The notes below the pieces were generated by a model that was not told the origin of the DNA, did no database searches, and saw only the letters and a list, made by a program, of their open reading frames with translations. A stretch of 64,000 nucleotides of DNA from Pseudogymnoascus destructans (lineage: Eukaryota > Ascomycota > Leotiomycetes > Thelebolales > Thelebolaceae), in NCBI RefSeq assembly GCF_001641265.1, contig NW_020167536.1, positions 248,001 through 312,000 of the forward strand, given 5' to 3'. Of this stretch, positions 32,905 through 42,592 are shown piece after piece (position 1 is the first letter of the stretch; each line of letters begins with the position of its first letter). The translations under genes and the position numbers were made by a program.

Positions 32905-33266
32905 ATTGGCGCGGTGGTGTGGACTTTGTAGAGGAGTATCACAATCCCAAACTTCGGCTTCAGGGCTTGGATTTGGGAAGCGCTATAGAACCTTTTTCAG
33001 CGGCTACCATCCCAGTTGTGAGCGAGACGGACGCAGGCGTTCGCTGGAATGTTATAGTGGTCGGAACAAGAGAAACTCTTTGCGTAGAGTCTCTCTTGGT
33101 CGGACCACTATACTATTCCAGCGGATGTCTGGTTCTCTCAGTCGTTGTTTCCAGAAGTGATATCCTCCAGGAGAAGCTCTTGATGACTTATTAATCCCCC
33201 CATCCATCCCCGTCCACACTACCATCCTCCAGCATCATAATCCCCCCTCTATCCCAGTCCCAGCCA
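32905..33266. other. Convergent intergenic region containing a hairpin
   Basis: 362 bp between ARPC1 and the small coiled-coil gene. The main feature is the inverted repeat at 33042-33123 listed separately. Confidence 0.5.
33042..33123. repeat. 37-bp inverted repeat with 8-nt loop (hairpin)
   Basis: Left arm 33042-33078 (CGCTGGAATGTTATAGTGG onward) and right arm 33087-33123 are reverse complements with 5 mismatches; the loop is 33079-33086. Weaker pairing continues outward to about 33024 and 33139. It lies about 140 bp downstream of the ARPC1 stop. Could be a small MITE, a transcribed hairpin in the 3' UTR, or a small-RNA precursor; not a tRNA. Confidence 0.75.
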
Positions 33267-33925
33267 TCACGACTTCCCCCCCTCCCCCCTCTTAACCCCC
33301 TCCTCCACCCCCTTTAACTCCTCCGCCACCCTCCCCAACTCTTCCACCACCCCCTTCCCCTCCAACCCCGCCTCCGCACTAGCAAGCAACTCCTCAATCT
33401 TCGCCTCCAACCTACTCAACCTCTCCTCCGCCTGTCTCGCCGCTTCCTCACCGCTGTAGGTCGTCAGCACATCCATCCCCCATCCATTCCCCACCCATCC
33501 ATCTCAAATCCCAATCCCTCCTCCCACCTCAACCCAGACATCCGCATCCCCCGCTGCATATCGCCTAGCTCCCCTGTTTTGCCCAAGCTAGTAACCACCT
33601 CCTCAGTACTCCTCCCACCACTAACATCGGAACCTCGGACAAAATGGAGCCTCCGTGGAGGAAAAAGTAACTTACGCCTGAACATGTTGGAAAGCCTAGT
33701 TGAAGTTTATGTGAGCACGTGGCTTTTGGGTTCGTATCCGGGTATTCGGGAATTTCGAGGAGGGAAGGGGGATTGTTTGACTCGGATGAAGTCTTGGATG
33801 GAAGGGGAGTTGGATGAAGGGGGGGGGGAAGGGAAGAAGAGGAGGAGGAAGGGGCTCACCTTAGCTATACTAGCAGCAGCATCCCTCGCCGCCTCGTCAT
33901 TGATAGGATCCTTCCCCTCCGACAT
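33267..33925 (-). CDS. Small coiled-coil protein with a 20-nt microexon, function unknown
   Basis: My model has four exons: 33860-33925, 33676-33695, 33528-33587 and 33267-33453, total 110 residues. Exon 1 reads MSEGKDPINDEAARDAAASI, the 20-nt exon adds FQHVQ-type residues, exon 3 reads GKTGELGDMQRGMRMSGL, and exon 4 begins GEEAARQAEERLSRLEAKIEELL, a clear amphipathic coiled coil. Introns use GTGAGC, GTAAGT and GTGGGA donors, and the last acceptor is preceded by a good branch site (GCTGAC). Phases sum correctly. Alternative models would need a frameshift near 33490. No family recognised; composition and length suggest a soluble helical protein. Confidence 0.6.
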
Positions 33926-34465
33926 CTCTCCCGTTCCTTCTCTGTTTCTGGATAAGAAAAAATAGGCAGCGCGTCGCCACAAAAAAGCCAGGTTTCCAAA
34001 TATAAAAAACCCTTGAATCTATGAACCCTCTTTTCAGGTATCAGGTATCAGCTCGCTCCTCCTGTCTGTCCGTCCTCTGCGATACGAGGCGTGGCGGTGG
34101 CGCTGTCACAAGCAAGGTTGTTCGTTCGTCGTCAGAACGTAGGTGGCCCGACCTTTCCCCCAACATCAGGTGACCCGCTCCACAACTTCCGTCAACAACA
34201 GCACCAACTCCACCACCTCCGCCACCTCCGCCACCTCCGCCACCACGATGGCGCCATCAAGCTTGACGATAATGTATGAATACATTACCAATGGATTGAT
34301 AATTCTACTAACAACCACAACAGGCGGCCTAATACATTACTAATCCATTATTAATGCATTAGTCATCCTTTTACAATAAGCATTGTTGAGAACACTGCAG
34401 TGCGTTGGCTTTGGTGGCTGAAGTCGTTTATGAAGTGCTCTATAATGAGCTAACATATTTCACAA
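33926..34465. other. Intergenic boundary between genes and the transposon block
   Basis: Contains a short CCACCTCCG repeat (about 34205-34245) and, at 34265-34360, repeated ATACATTAC/AATGGATTGATAA-type sequence that may belong to the old pogo-like element flanking the hAT insertion. No gene supported. Confidence 0.4.
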
Positions 34466-37128
34466 CAGTGTTCGGCAGATACTACCCAGGTAGTATCTGG
34501 GTCCTCGCCAGGTAGCTGAGCGACTTTGCTCAGGTAAGGTAGGTATTTACAGATACTTTAGCAGGTAGTTGAGCCTCAATTCCGTATACAAAAATGACGC
34601 TTTTGATATTTGAAATAGATAATGATATGTAACTAGAATATGTAACTAGAAAAGTGAAACTCGTGACAAATATAATAATAAAATAGACAGCCCCTATTCC
34701 TATTCTTCTGCCTCATCATCTGCATCATCACCGTCGCTGTCGGCATCTGGTAAATAACCCCAATTCCGTAAGCAAAGCAGATATCTAATTGTCGATGGCG
34801 ACAATCTATTCCTTTTCTTAGTAATGATATCGCTACCATTGCTAAATACCCGTTCTGATGGTGCTGATGTCGCAGGAATTGCAAGATGGTCTCGAGCAAC
34901 TTGAGCAATTATTGGATATTGATATTGCTTTGCAGACCAATATTTGAGAATATCAGTATGCTCACCAGGCCGTGGTTCAAGCATCCATCGTTTCCATTCT
35001 GGTTCTTCAAATGATATACCCTCTGATGCAAATAAATCTTCATCAGAATCTGGTTCTTGCACTCTAGTATTTGCATTTCCTAATGCATCTGCAAGAGCTG
35101 TTTCACGTTCAATACGCTCTGTATCAAGATGATATTGCCGTGTCTTATATGTTCTACAAACATCTTCAAACTGTGCTCTTGCCCGTGTGATTCGTACATG
35201 ATCTGTACTATCTGGATATATCTTTTTAAACACTGTATGGTTCATCCGTGGATCGCAAATTGTAGCTACAGCTGAGTGCTTACATTGCTGATTTGTTGCA
35301 AGAGTATAATACGCGTGAAGCTTTTGATAAGCTACTGTGCATGCAATACCAATTGCTGAGTGCTCGCCAACTTCTTGTTGCATCTTCTTAACTTTATTTA
35401 TCATTTTAAGATAAAGTGGAATAGCAAAGTTAAGTGACGGATATGTATCACTTTATAGCCGTCTTGATGGTTTGAGAAATATTAAGAACAGTCGTTCAAG
35501 ATCTTTAATAACAGCCCAATCTCCTGTAGTTAATGCAATATCTTTCATACTAATATCAAGCTGTTGTGTTATGCATACTGCTGTGATTGGTATTTGGAGT
35601 TTTAATGCTGTATCAAGCATACGATGTGTTGAATTCCATCGTACTGGCATATCAAGTGATAGTTGCTGTGGTTTTAAACCTATAGCTTTGACTTGTCGTT
35701 GTAAAGTATCCTTCCATGCTCGTCGATTACGAAAGACATAGATATGTCTTCGTAGCTTTGCAAGAGCATTCATGACTTCCACATGACTATCTCTACTAAA
35801 TGGAATCCGAGCTGCACCTTGCTCACACCGGTATGTCTCTGTCTCTACATCTGGTTCTGCTTTTAAACTCATAAGAGCGGCTTGAACTGCGAGATTTATG
35901 ATATGTGCAATACACCGGACATCGCCTTCTTTGACAGTAAATGTCCAAGGTTGTTGAGTTGATGTTTGGGCGTTGCTAGCCAATTTCTCATATTCTGAGA
36001 GCATCACAGTATTTGATGATGCGTTGTCTCGGGTGCATGTAAAGATAGCGCCTGTAATAGCTATACTATCTGTTACAGCTGCTAATTGCTGAGCTAAGTA
36101 TTCACCGCTATGAATAGGCTCTTGAAGATGTATCACATCAAGCAATTTTGATTTCTGCTGCCATTTATCATTAATCCAATGAGCGGTAACAGCAGCATAC
36201 TCTGTATAGTTCCGTGCAGACCATGCATCTGTCGTTATGGATATCCGGCCTCCATGTATAATATGAGAATGGAGTTCAAGCTGTAGTATGCCTCGGTGAT
36301 ATGAGAATTGGCGTTGTAGTTCTCGGTGCAATGTTCTTGACGAAAGTGATAACACAGATGGACTTAAGAACCGTACTAATTGACGATATGAATAGCTTTC
36401 GATAATGCGTAAAGACAGGTTATTAGATACTATAAACGATAGCACTAACTCTCTATATTTGGCTGGATTGTTTGTTGGTCTTGATTCATGGGTCGCTGGT
36501 CTCCGAGGCTCAAAAAATGATGATGTGCTGCTAGATTGACTTGAAGGCGCTGTATTCTTGTGTTTAAGAGCATCATAGATTCCTTTATGCTTAAGACTAT
36601 AGTGTTTCCAAAGATTGCCAGTTGAAGCAGCAGCTTGAGCATGGGTTTGAGCTGCGGGCGAGTATCCGCAATTAGGCTGCATACAGCATACTTTGATAGT
36701 TGGCGGGTTGCTCTCAAGTAGTATTCTTGAATATAGTTCCTTCGTGAACAGCAGCGACTGCGTTGGCGGTAGCATTTGGCTAGGCGGGTGTAGACGGACA
36801 GGAATTGGATTTGATTGCTGAAAAGGGGTAAAAAGCCCTGGTAGGGCTGGCTCATCGTGAGGATTATAGCCATCAAGGTCCGTCGGCACGTCTGACAACG
36901 GAGAGTCACTCATTTTCACGGCAATTATCACCATATCAAGCATGAAGACGAGTATTTCAACGTTAGCATTTGTGCGGCTTGGCTACACTTGGCAATACTT
37001 GGCATGTATCTGGGTAAGTATCTGAAAATACCGGGATACTCAGGTATTTTAAGAATGAGCCCAGGTAGGTAATTACCCAGGTAATTACCTGAACACCACA
37101 GGTAATCAGGTATCTGTGCCGCACACTG
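34466..37128 (-). mobile_element. hAT-family DNA transposon, complete ends, 8-bp target duplication
   Basis: The element is 2663 bp. Left terminus reads CAGTGTTCGGCAGATAC and the right terminus, read inward on the other strand, CAGTGTGCGGCACAGATAC: a ~12-bp terminal inverted repeat with one mismatch. It is flanked on both sides by TTTCACAA (34458-34465 and 37129-37136), a perfect 8-bp duplication as expected for hAT. Subterminal regions are packed with CAGGTA motifs (at least four on the left, about six on the right), probable transposase-binding sites. It encodes one transposase on the minus strand. Confidence 0.93.
34700..36913 (-). pseudogene. hAT transposase interrupted by a single in-frame stop
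   Basis: The frame starts at the ATG at 36913 (MSDSPLSDVPTDLDGYNPH) and would span 738 codons including the internal and final stops. A BED-type zinc finger (CCMQPNCGY ... LWKHYSLKH) lies at about 65-115. The catalytic core includes ISITTDAWSARNYTEYAAVTAHW, FTCTRDNASSNTVML, RCIAHIINLAVQ and DMPVRWNSTHRML; the hAT dimerisation region is near the end (ATSAPSERVFSNGSDIITKKR). The only interruption is TAA at 35453-35455, between RRL and SDTYPSLNF; both flanks are in the same frame. A CAA codon changed by one C-to-T at CpA would explain it. Not functional as it stands unless the stop is read through. Confidence 0.9.
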
Positions 37129-37136
37129 TTTCACAA

Positions 37137-37438
37137 GCGAGTGGCTACAGAAAATGCAAAAGATGCGTGAAGGGCATGTTGACTTTAACAAAAGTCAACC
37201 TCTAATCAAGAGGGTAAAATACTTTTAGCTATCTAGGCTATTAAACAAGGCCATATTCAGAATGTTAAGAGTGCCGCAGTAATGTATGATGTCCCTCGAA
37301 CAACACCTACATTAACAAATTCAAGGAATGGCTTCCTAACATGGCTCTATTCCCAACTTATGCAAGTTGACTCTGTACAAAGAGTCAGCTATCATTCAGT
37401 ACATACTCAACCTAGATTCACATGGATTTCTACCCTAG
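37137..37438 (+). pseudogene. Pogo/Fot1-like transposase N-terminal relic
   Basis: The plus strand carries a psq-type helix-turn-helix (AIKQGHIQNVKSAAVMYDVPRTT, about 37230-37300) and, in another frame, KLTLYKESAIIQYILNLDSHG (about 37360-37430), both hallmarks of Fot1/pogo transposases. An in-frame TAG occurs where Gln is expected just before AIKQGH, again a CAG-to-TAG change. The relic is cut by the LTR fragment at 37439, and the hAT element lies directly on its left, so it is older than both insertions. Confidence 0.7.
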
Positions 37439-37632
37439 TGTAATGCTGACTTCTAAACGATAGAAGACAGAGGTTTCTTGCGTAAAGTTTACTTGACAGA
37501 GGAGGCAGGGGATTAGACACAAAGGCTTTCCAAGTAACACGTTACAGTATTGTAAAAAATACTATATTGAGTTGAGCACGAAGCTCCTATCTAAGGAAAT
37601 ACTATCTACTTATATAGTGGCATCGTGCCTCA
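37439..37632 (-). mobile_element. Gypsy family A LTR fragment (3' portion)
   Basis: Reverse complement of the right half of the family A LTR (compare 56590-56781): it shares the CTATATAAGTAG TATA region, GCTCAACTCAATA, the CCCCTGCCTCCTCTG block and the terminal TTAGAAGTCAGC-like end, with several differences. The sharp end TGTAATGCTGAC at 37439 is a true LTR terminus. The 5' half of the LTR is missing or replaced. Confidence 0.8.
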
Positions 37633-37921
37633 TGGGTAATCTGGATAGTTCTCGCTCCTGAGATGCCGCCACTTCCTCTTCTACCTCAAGACGCTCTTCT
37701 TCTTTTCGAAGTTTCTCCCAATCAGTTGGAGAAGGGGCACAAGCGTTGCATTTAGAATTGCGACGAGTACATTCACTACAACGATGACTACCAGCAACAA
37801 CGATACAGAATCGATTGTTGTGAAGACAGCTGAAACATGGCGACATTAGGTTGCCGTTCTTTTCAATACGGTCTGCAAGAAGATGACGTTCCTTGATTTT
37901 TATGTGTCTACTAGAAGACAT
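37610..37921 (-). pseudogene. Fragment of the Gypsy-A accessory zinc-cluster ORF (N-terminal part)
   Basis: 103 residues, start MSSSRHIKIKERHLLADRIE. Cysteines C29, C32, C39, C48, C51 and C58 give C-X2-C-X6-C-X8-C-X2-C-X6-C, followed by a charged helix (WEKLRKEEERLEVEEEVAAS). It is clearly homologous to the antisense ORF at 62168-62734. Its C-terminal end runs into LTR sequence (last residues MRHDATI), so it is a truncated or rearranged copy. It is sense relative to the adjoining LTR fragment, unlike the arrangement in the intact element. Confidence 0.7.
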
Positions 37922-38009
37922 GGTAAGCAGCGCAACCTGCTCGGCAATTAAGTGGCCATCACCCTACTTAAGTAAGCGATTCCTTAATCAGCAAGACCTA
38001 AGGGACTAG

Positions 38010-38945
38010 TGTAATGGTGGGTGCACCAGATATGAGAATCTAGCCACCCAAGGAAGGGATGAATTTACTAAGACAACACACTGTCTTAGGAAACAGAGCC
38101 AAAGGGTTGTAGCTTAGACTATTCCACAACGCAGCAATCAGGTGTATGATGTGGTGAAGTGGTTTAGACAAGTTGCAACAAATGTTGAGTCTGAGAACTC
38201 AGGGGTAAGTCAGAGGTTAGCACCTCACTGACTTTTCAAAAACAGAGAATAACAAGATCAATGCTTGGAAGCTTGGAAAAGACGTAGAAGTATGTGCTAG
38301 TCGATTTACTGTATTGCCTGCTTGCCCTTTCTTAAGGAAAGGGCAATCCTATTTATGCCAAAGGAGTGTAGTTCTCTCATTTTCCATGACTTTCCATGAC
38401 TAACCAGGCTTGGTAAATGTATTAGAAATCAAGTGCGACCCACAACTAGCTTGCTAATCATGTAGTGAACGTAAGAGAATCCCATAGAACCATCTCTTGG
38501 GTTCCTAGCCTATAGGAAGTGAAAAGGAGGTCCAAGGTCAGAGTACCTATAGATAAATTATGTCATAACTTAACCAATCTTGTGGGTAACTAAGGAGCGA
38601 TGACGTGTAATGAATCATAGAGGGTTGTAGAAGCTTCTAGAGCTATCGTTCATGTTCCTAGGCCTCTAGTTGGTAGATATATGCCATGTGGTAGTATTGG
38701 CCCACCCCCTTAAGGAGGAGATTTTCTTAATAACTTGTTCAATGAGTGTTCAAATGATATGCCGTGATGTATGTAGCATAAACAGATGTAGTAGAAGAGT
38801 TTGCAGCAATCGTTGAGTAGTATTGCTTCTGTTGTTGGTGTGATAAGCCAAGATATGTATGGTGACTTGTAGGTTTGAGGAGGAGATTTCTAAGTTTGCT
38901 CTTGAGTTTGATAGCAAACTGAGTGCAACGAATGTCAGTATGACA
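38010..38945 (-). mobile_element. Solo LTR, family X, with ACTAG target duplication
   Basis: 936 bp, reading on the minus strand from TGTCATACTGACATTCG to GTGCACCCACCATTACA. Flanked by ACTAG at 38005-38009 and 38946-38950. No internal retroelement sequence is adjacent, so it is a solo LTR formed by LTR-LTR recombination. Short frames inside (for example 38739-38999) recur in every copy only because the LTR is repeated. Confidence 0.92.
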
Positions 38946-39179
38946 ACTAGGCCTTTTGGAGGAGGACCTAGTGTTACGGCTACGGTAACGTGACGTCATG
39001 TTTACAGGACCAGGGCCTAGTAGCGTGACATGTGAGTCACAGGGGGCAAGTGGGGTAGGCTGCCATGTGACGGGGCTAATGGATAGTTGCAGAAACTAGT
39101 GGATATTGGATAGTTGAGCTATCCACGAACTATCCTGAATATCTAGCTATCCGCCACTCACCTCTGCGCTAGAAGCATA

Positions 39180-39456
39180 TGCCCGTCGCATGCGTCTTCG
39201 CAAACAGCAGAAGGCTCTCAAAACCCGTGGTGTTGAGATGCTGCGTCATGGTCTGAAATCTTTGGATGAATTGGATGAAGCAGAGGAGAAGGAGTGTAGG
39301 GAGGCAGAGGTCAAAGGGACTCTATTGCACAGCCCTTCTACTGCCGTTTCCGAGGGTGCTGCCCCTGACCAGGACCTTTTCGTGGCCCTGTCTCCTGGCT
39401 TCTTTGATTGCTTGGGTGTCGACGGCAAAATGCCTCCAGTAGCTCTGGACAGCTAA
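39180..39456 (+). pseudogene. Fragment of the accessory zinc-cluster ORF (C-terminal part)
   Basis: The frame reads MRLRKQQKALKTRGVEMLRH, then LKSLDELDEAEEKE, matching residues about 110-145 of the intact antisense protein (LRLRKQKRLIRTRGKDML, LKTLDELDAAEE). It ends at 39456 and overlaps tail-to-tail with the pol fragment on the other strand, the same geometry as in the intact element. The Cys-cluster part is absent. Confidence 0.75.
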
Positions 39457-39699
39457 GGTTTCTCACCGTTTCCCATGAATTGTCCGTAGGTTCATAACCT
39501 TTCCATTTTATCAAAAACTCTTCTTTGCGTCCTACTAACCTTCTGTCTAGGATCGCTTCGACTTCATATTCAATGATCTCATTTTCTGGTTGGAGTTCTG
39601 TATCGGTCACAATCGCGGTGTTTCCTCTTGCTGGTTCCAGTAGTGAGACATGAAATACCGGGTGTAGTCTAGACTTCTTGGGTAGCTGCAGTCTGTAAT
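39338..39699 (-). pseudogene. Gypsy family A pol fragment (integrase C-terminus and chromodomain)
   Basis: Minus-strand frame matching the end of the intact pol protein with few changes: YRLQLPKKSRLHPVFHVSLL, ELQPENEIIEYEVEAILDRR and FLIKWKGYEPTDNSWETVRN (chromodomain). It is cut exactly at 39699/39700 by the start of the Gypsy B 5' LTR, showing B inserted into an older A element. Confidence 0.88.
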
Positions 39700-40922
39700 T
39701 GTTACGATTACAGCTCACAGCTTGTCACAGCTTGTTATGGTTGTTATGGTTGTTATGGTTGTTACGGTTGTTACGGTTGTTATGGTTGTTATGGTTGTTA
39801 TGGTTGTTACGGTTATTACGGTTATTACAGTTGTTATGGGGATTACGGGTGTAGCCTTAGCCACAAGGTTACAACCGCTAAGCAGACAACTGTATTGTCA
39901 TACTGACATTCGTTGCACTCAGTTTGCTATCAAACTCAAGAGCAAACTTGGAAATCTCCTCCTCAAACCTACAAGTCACTATACATATTTTGGCTTATCA
40001 CACCAACAACAAGAGCAATACTACTCAACGATTGCTACAACCATCTATGATTCATTACACGTCATCGCTCCTTAGTTACTGGGCCGATATTACCACATAG
40101 CATATCTCTACAACCCTCTATGATTCATTACATGACATCACTCATACTACCACATGACATATCTCTACCAACTAGAGGCCTAGGAGCATGAACGATAGCT
40201 CTAAAAGCTCCTACGAACCTCTATCATTCATTACATGTCATCGCTCTTTAGTTACCCACAAGATTGGTTAAGTTATGACATAATTTGTCTATGACATAAT
40301 TGGTCTATAGGGGTACTCTGACCTTGGACCTCCTTTTACTTCCTATAGGCTACGAACCTAAGAGATGGTTCTATGGGATTCTCTTACATCGACTACAGTT
40401 ACCAAGCCTGGTTAGTCATGGAAAGTCTTGGAAAATGAGAGAACTACACTCCTTTAGCATAAATAGGATTGCCCTTTCCTTAAGAAAGGGCAAGCAGACA
40501 ATACAGTAAATCGACTATCACATACTTCCACGTCTTTTCCAAGCTTCCAAGCATTGATCTTGTTACTCCTTGTTTCTGAAAAGTCAGTGAGGTGTTAACC
40601 TCTGACTTACCCCTGAGTTCCCAGACTCAACATTTGTTGCAACTTGTCTGAACCACTTCACTACATCACACACCTGATTGCTGCGTTGTGGAATAGTCTA
40701 AGCTACAACCCTTTGGCTCTTTTTCTAAGACAGTGTGTTGTCTTAGTAAATTCATCCCTTCCTTGGGTGGCTAGATGCTCACATCTGGTGCACCCACCAT
40801 TACATGTATGTTATGAGGAATAGCCTCACCTTCCTTCCTTCTTCTTCTTCTTCTCTCTTTAGATTCAATCTAGATTACTTTTATCCTGGACTGGCATCAT
40901 GACCTCTATGGCCATCGTAACA
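39700..40922 (+). repeat. Gypsy B 5' LTR interrupted by a solo X LTR
   Basis: About 309 bp of LTR sequence around the insertion. It includes (GTTATG/GTTACG)n at about 39734-39838 and, right of the insertion, GAGGAATAGCCTCACC, as in the 3' LTR. Ends in GCCATCGTAACA. Confidence 0.85.
39896..40804 (+). mobile_element. Solo LTR, family X, with TGTAT target duplication
   Basis: 909 bp from TGTCATACTGACATTCG to CACCCACCATTACA, flanked by TGTAT (39891-39895 and 40805-40809). Inserted in the Gypsy B 5' LTR. It differs from the 936-bp copies by internal indels and a partial duplication around 40060-40160. Confidence 0.92.
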
Positions 40923-41500
40923 TAAGATTGAATCTCATTTCTTCATTAGCTCATCCTGAGCAAGAAACTAGAAACCAGCACAAACCTTCAAGCAACAGAA
41001 CCCTCAAACCAGAAACCAGCACAAACCTTTGAGCAACAGAACCTCCAGAACCAGAAATTGGAACTCAGACCAACCAGAGCTACACATTGAACCAGAACCA
41101 GAACCAGAACACTAGAACATCAAATCCAGAAACCCAAGTCAACTCAATACCACACTCAAGCATCAGAACCCAGAACATTATATCAGCAGAATTAGACCTT
41201 TCCGTGACGCTCCCTCAACAAGGATATAACCGTGACGGAAGTGCGCTCCTCTTGAGTGGCTCGTACAGCCGACAACTGCATAATAGGGCCTTCACCACAT
41301 ATGTGTCTAGTTCCTGATACCAACAAAGTCAGAAGAAGATCCTGACCTCGACAATTCCAAGGACAAGAAGCGAAGCCTGCTATAATGGCACGCGATGGGA
41401 CTGCTTAGAAAGCCACACCTACAATAGAAGGGAAACACTACTCGAGGATCCAGAACACCAAGCTACCCTTCGCATTTGGGAGCTTAAAGACCTCTCAGTT
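40923..41500. other. Gypsy B leader between 5' LTR and gag
   Basis: 578 bp rich in CCAGAAACCAGCACAAACC-type short repeats (about 40970-41120). No convincing protein; the primer-binding site directly after the LTR could not be assigned to a tRNA by eye. Confidence 0.4.
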
Positions 41501-42530
41501 GTGAGCACCTGGAGCCAAGCCCAGAGAGAGGCTGCGCTTCAAATCCAAAAGCAGATGATGGAGGATTATGATCATGTCACCCAGCTCTACAATACTACCC
41601 TCCAGAAGAGTCGAGAGGAGAAGGCTACATATGATGACAATATCAGCCAGCTACAAGAGGTTATCCAAGCTCATGAGCAGACAATGGCAGGACAAGCTGC
41701 TGTTGTGAAATATCTTGAAAATGAGAAGTCAAAAAGCAGCACTACTCGCAATAGAGAATCACACCAGAAATCCACTAAGATCCCAGACCCTCCTACTCTC
41801 ACAGACGGAATAGAGCCAGCTTATGACGATTGGAGCATTAAGATAAAGATGAAGCTTGAGGCGAACCTTGACCATTTTCCTACTCCAGCCCTTCAGATGG
41901 GTTATGTGCAAAGCAGACTAGGTGGCAAAGCCTCCTCTCACATCAATCCACGCCTTCGATCTACTCAGAACAAGTTTCAAACTGTAGAGGAAATGTTTGA
42001 AGTCCTAGACAGAGTCTTCAGTGATCCAGACCGCCGCTTTACTGCACAACGCGCTTATAGAAAGCTCTTCCAAAACAAGGATAACTTTGCTACCTTTTGG
42101 GCAGAGTTCCAGAGACTCACTGTTGAACTGGATTACTCAGAGGAGACCCTCATTGATGACCTCCACCATAAGGTTAATACGAAGATGCAGACTGCTTTAA
42201 TAGCAGAGATAAATCCAAGCTCTCTCCATGCCTTTGCACAAAAAGTGCTTACTGATTGATCAGAATATTCAGCAACTTCAAATCCAAGATGCTCGCACTG
42301 TCCCTCAAGTTATTCAGCAAGCCTTTAAGCCACAAGACTTTCACAGTAAGGCTAAGCAGCCTACTACAAACCCACCTGCTGGCTTTAGACCACCAAGACT
42401 ATATCGTGCACCACATCAGAACCCTGCAACTGAGAAGTTAATGCAGGAAGGCTGCTGCTTCCATTGCCAGCAAACTGGACACTGAGCTTATGAATGTCCT
42501 ACCAAGAATGCTCAAGTCCACGAAGTTAGC
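41501..42530 (+). pseudogene. Gypsy B gag remnant
   Basis: The first frame (41501-42259) carries a coiled-coil N-terminus and the retrotransposon gag core (FPTPALQMGYVQSRLGGKAS, FATFWAEFQRLTVELDYSEE). A single frame shift near 42240 moves the reading to the frame running to 42485, which ends in a zinc knuckle, CCFHCQQTGH. The knuckle is broken by TGA just after its His, followed in frame by AYEC, so the CX2CX4HX4C is otherwise complete; CGA-to-TGA would account for it. Confidence 0.85.
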
Positions 42531-42592
42531 ACTTATGATGCTCCACTTTCGGGAAAAGAATAACCTTCAGACAAGACATCACTGAAGGTGTC

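Noticed and set aside
33042..33123. Hairpin considered as a tRNA or tRNA-derived element.
   Set aside because: No cloverleaf, no B-box-like GGTTCGANTCC, and arms far longer than tRNA stems.
37610..37921. Considered as an ordinary host Zn2Cys6 gene.
   Set aside because: It is fused to LTR sequence at its end and matches the retroelement's antisense ORF, so it is transposon-derived.
38739..38999. A recurring short frame (HTDIRCTQFAIKLKSK) also seen near 39890, 44850 and 63800.
   Set aside because: It lies inside the repeated X LTR; recurrence follows the LTR, and each copy is joined to unrelated flanking codons.
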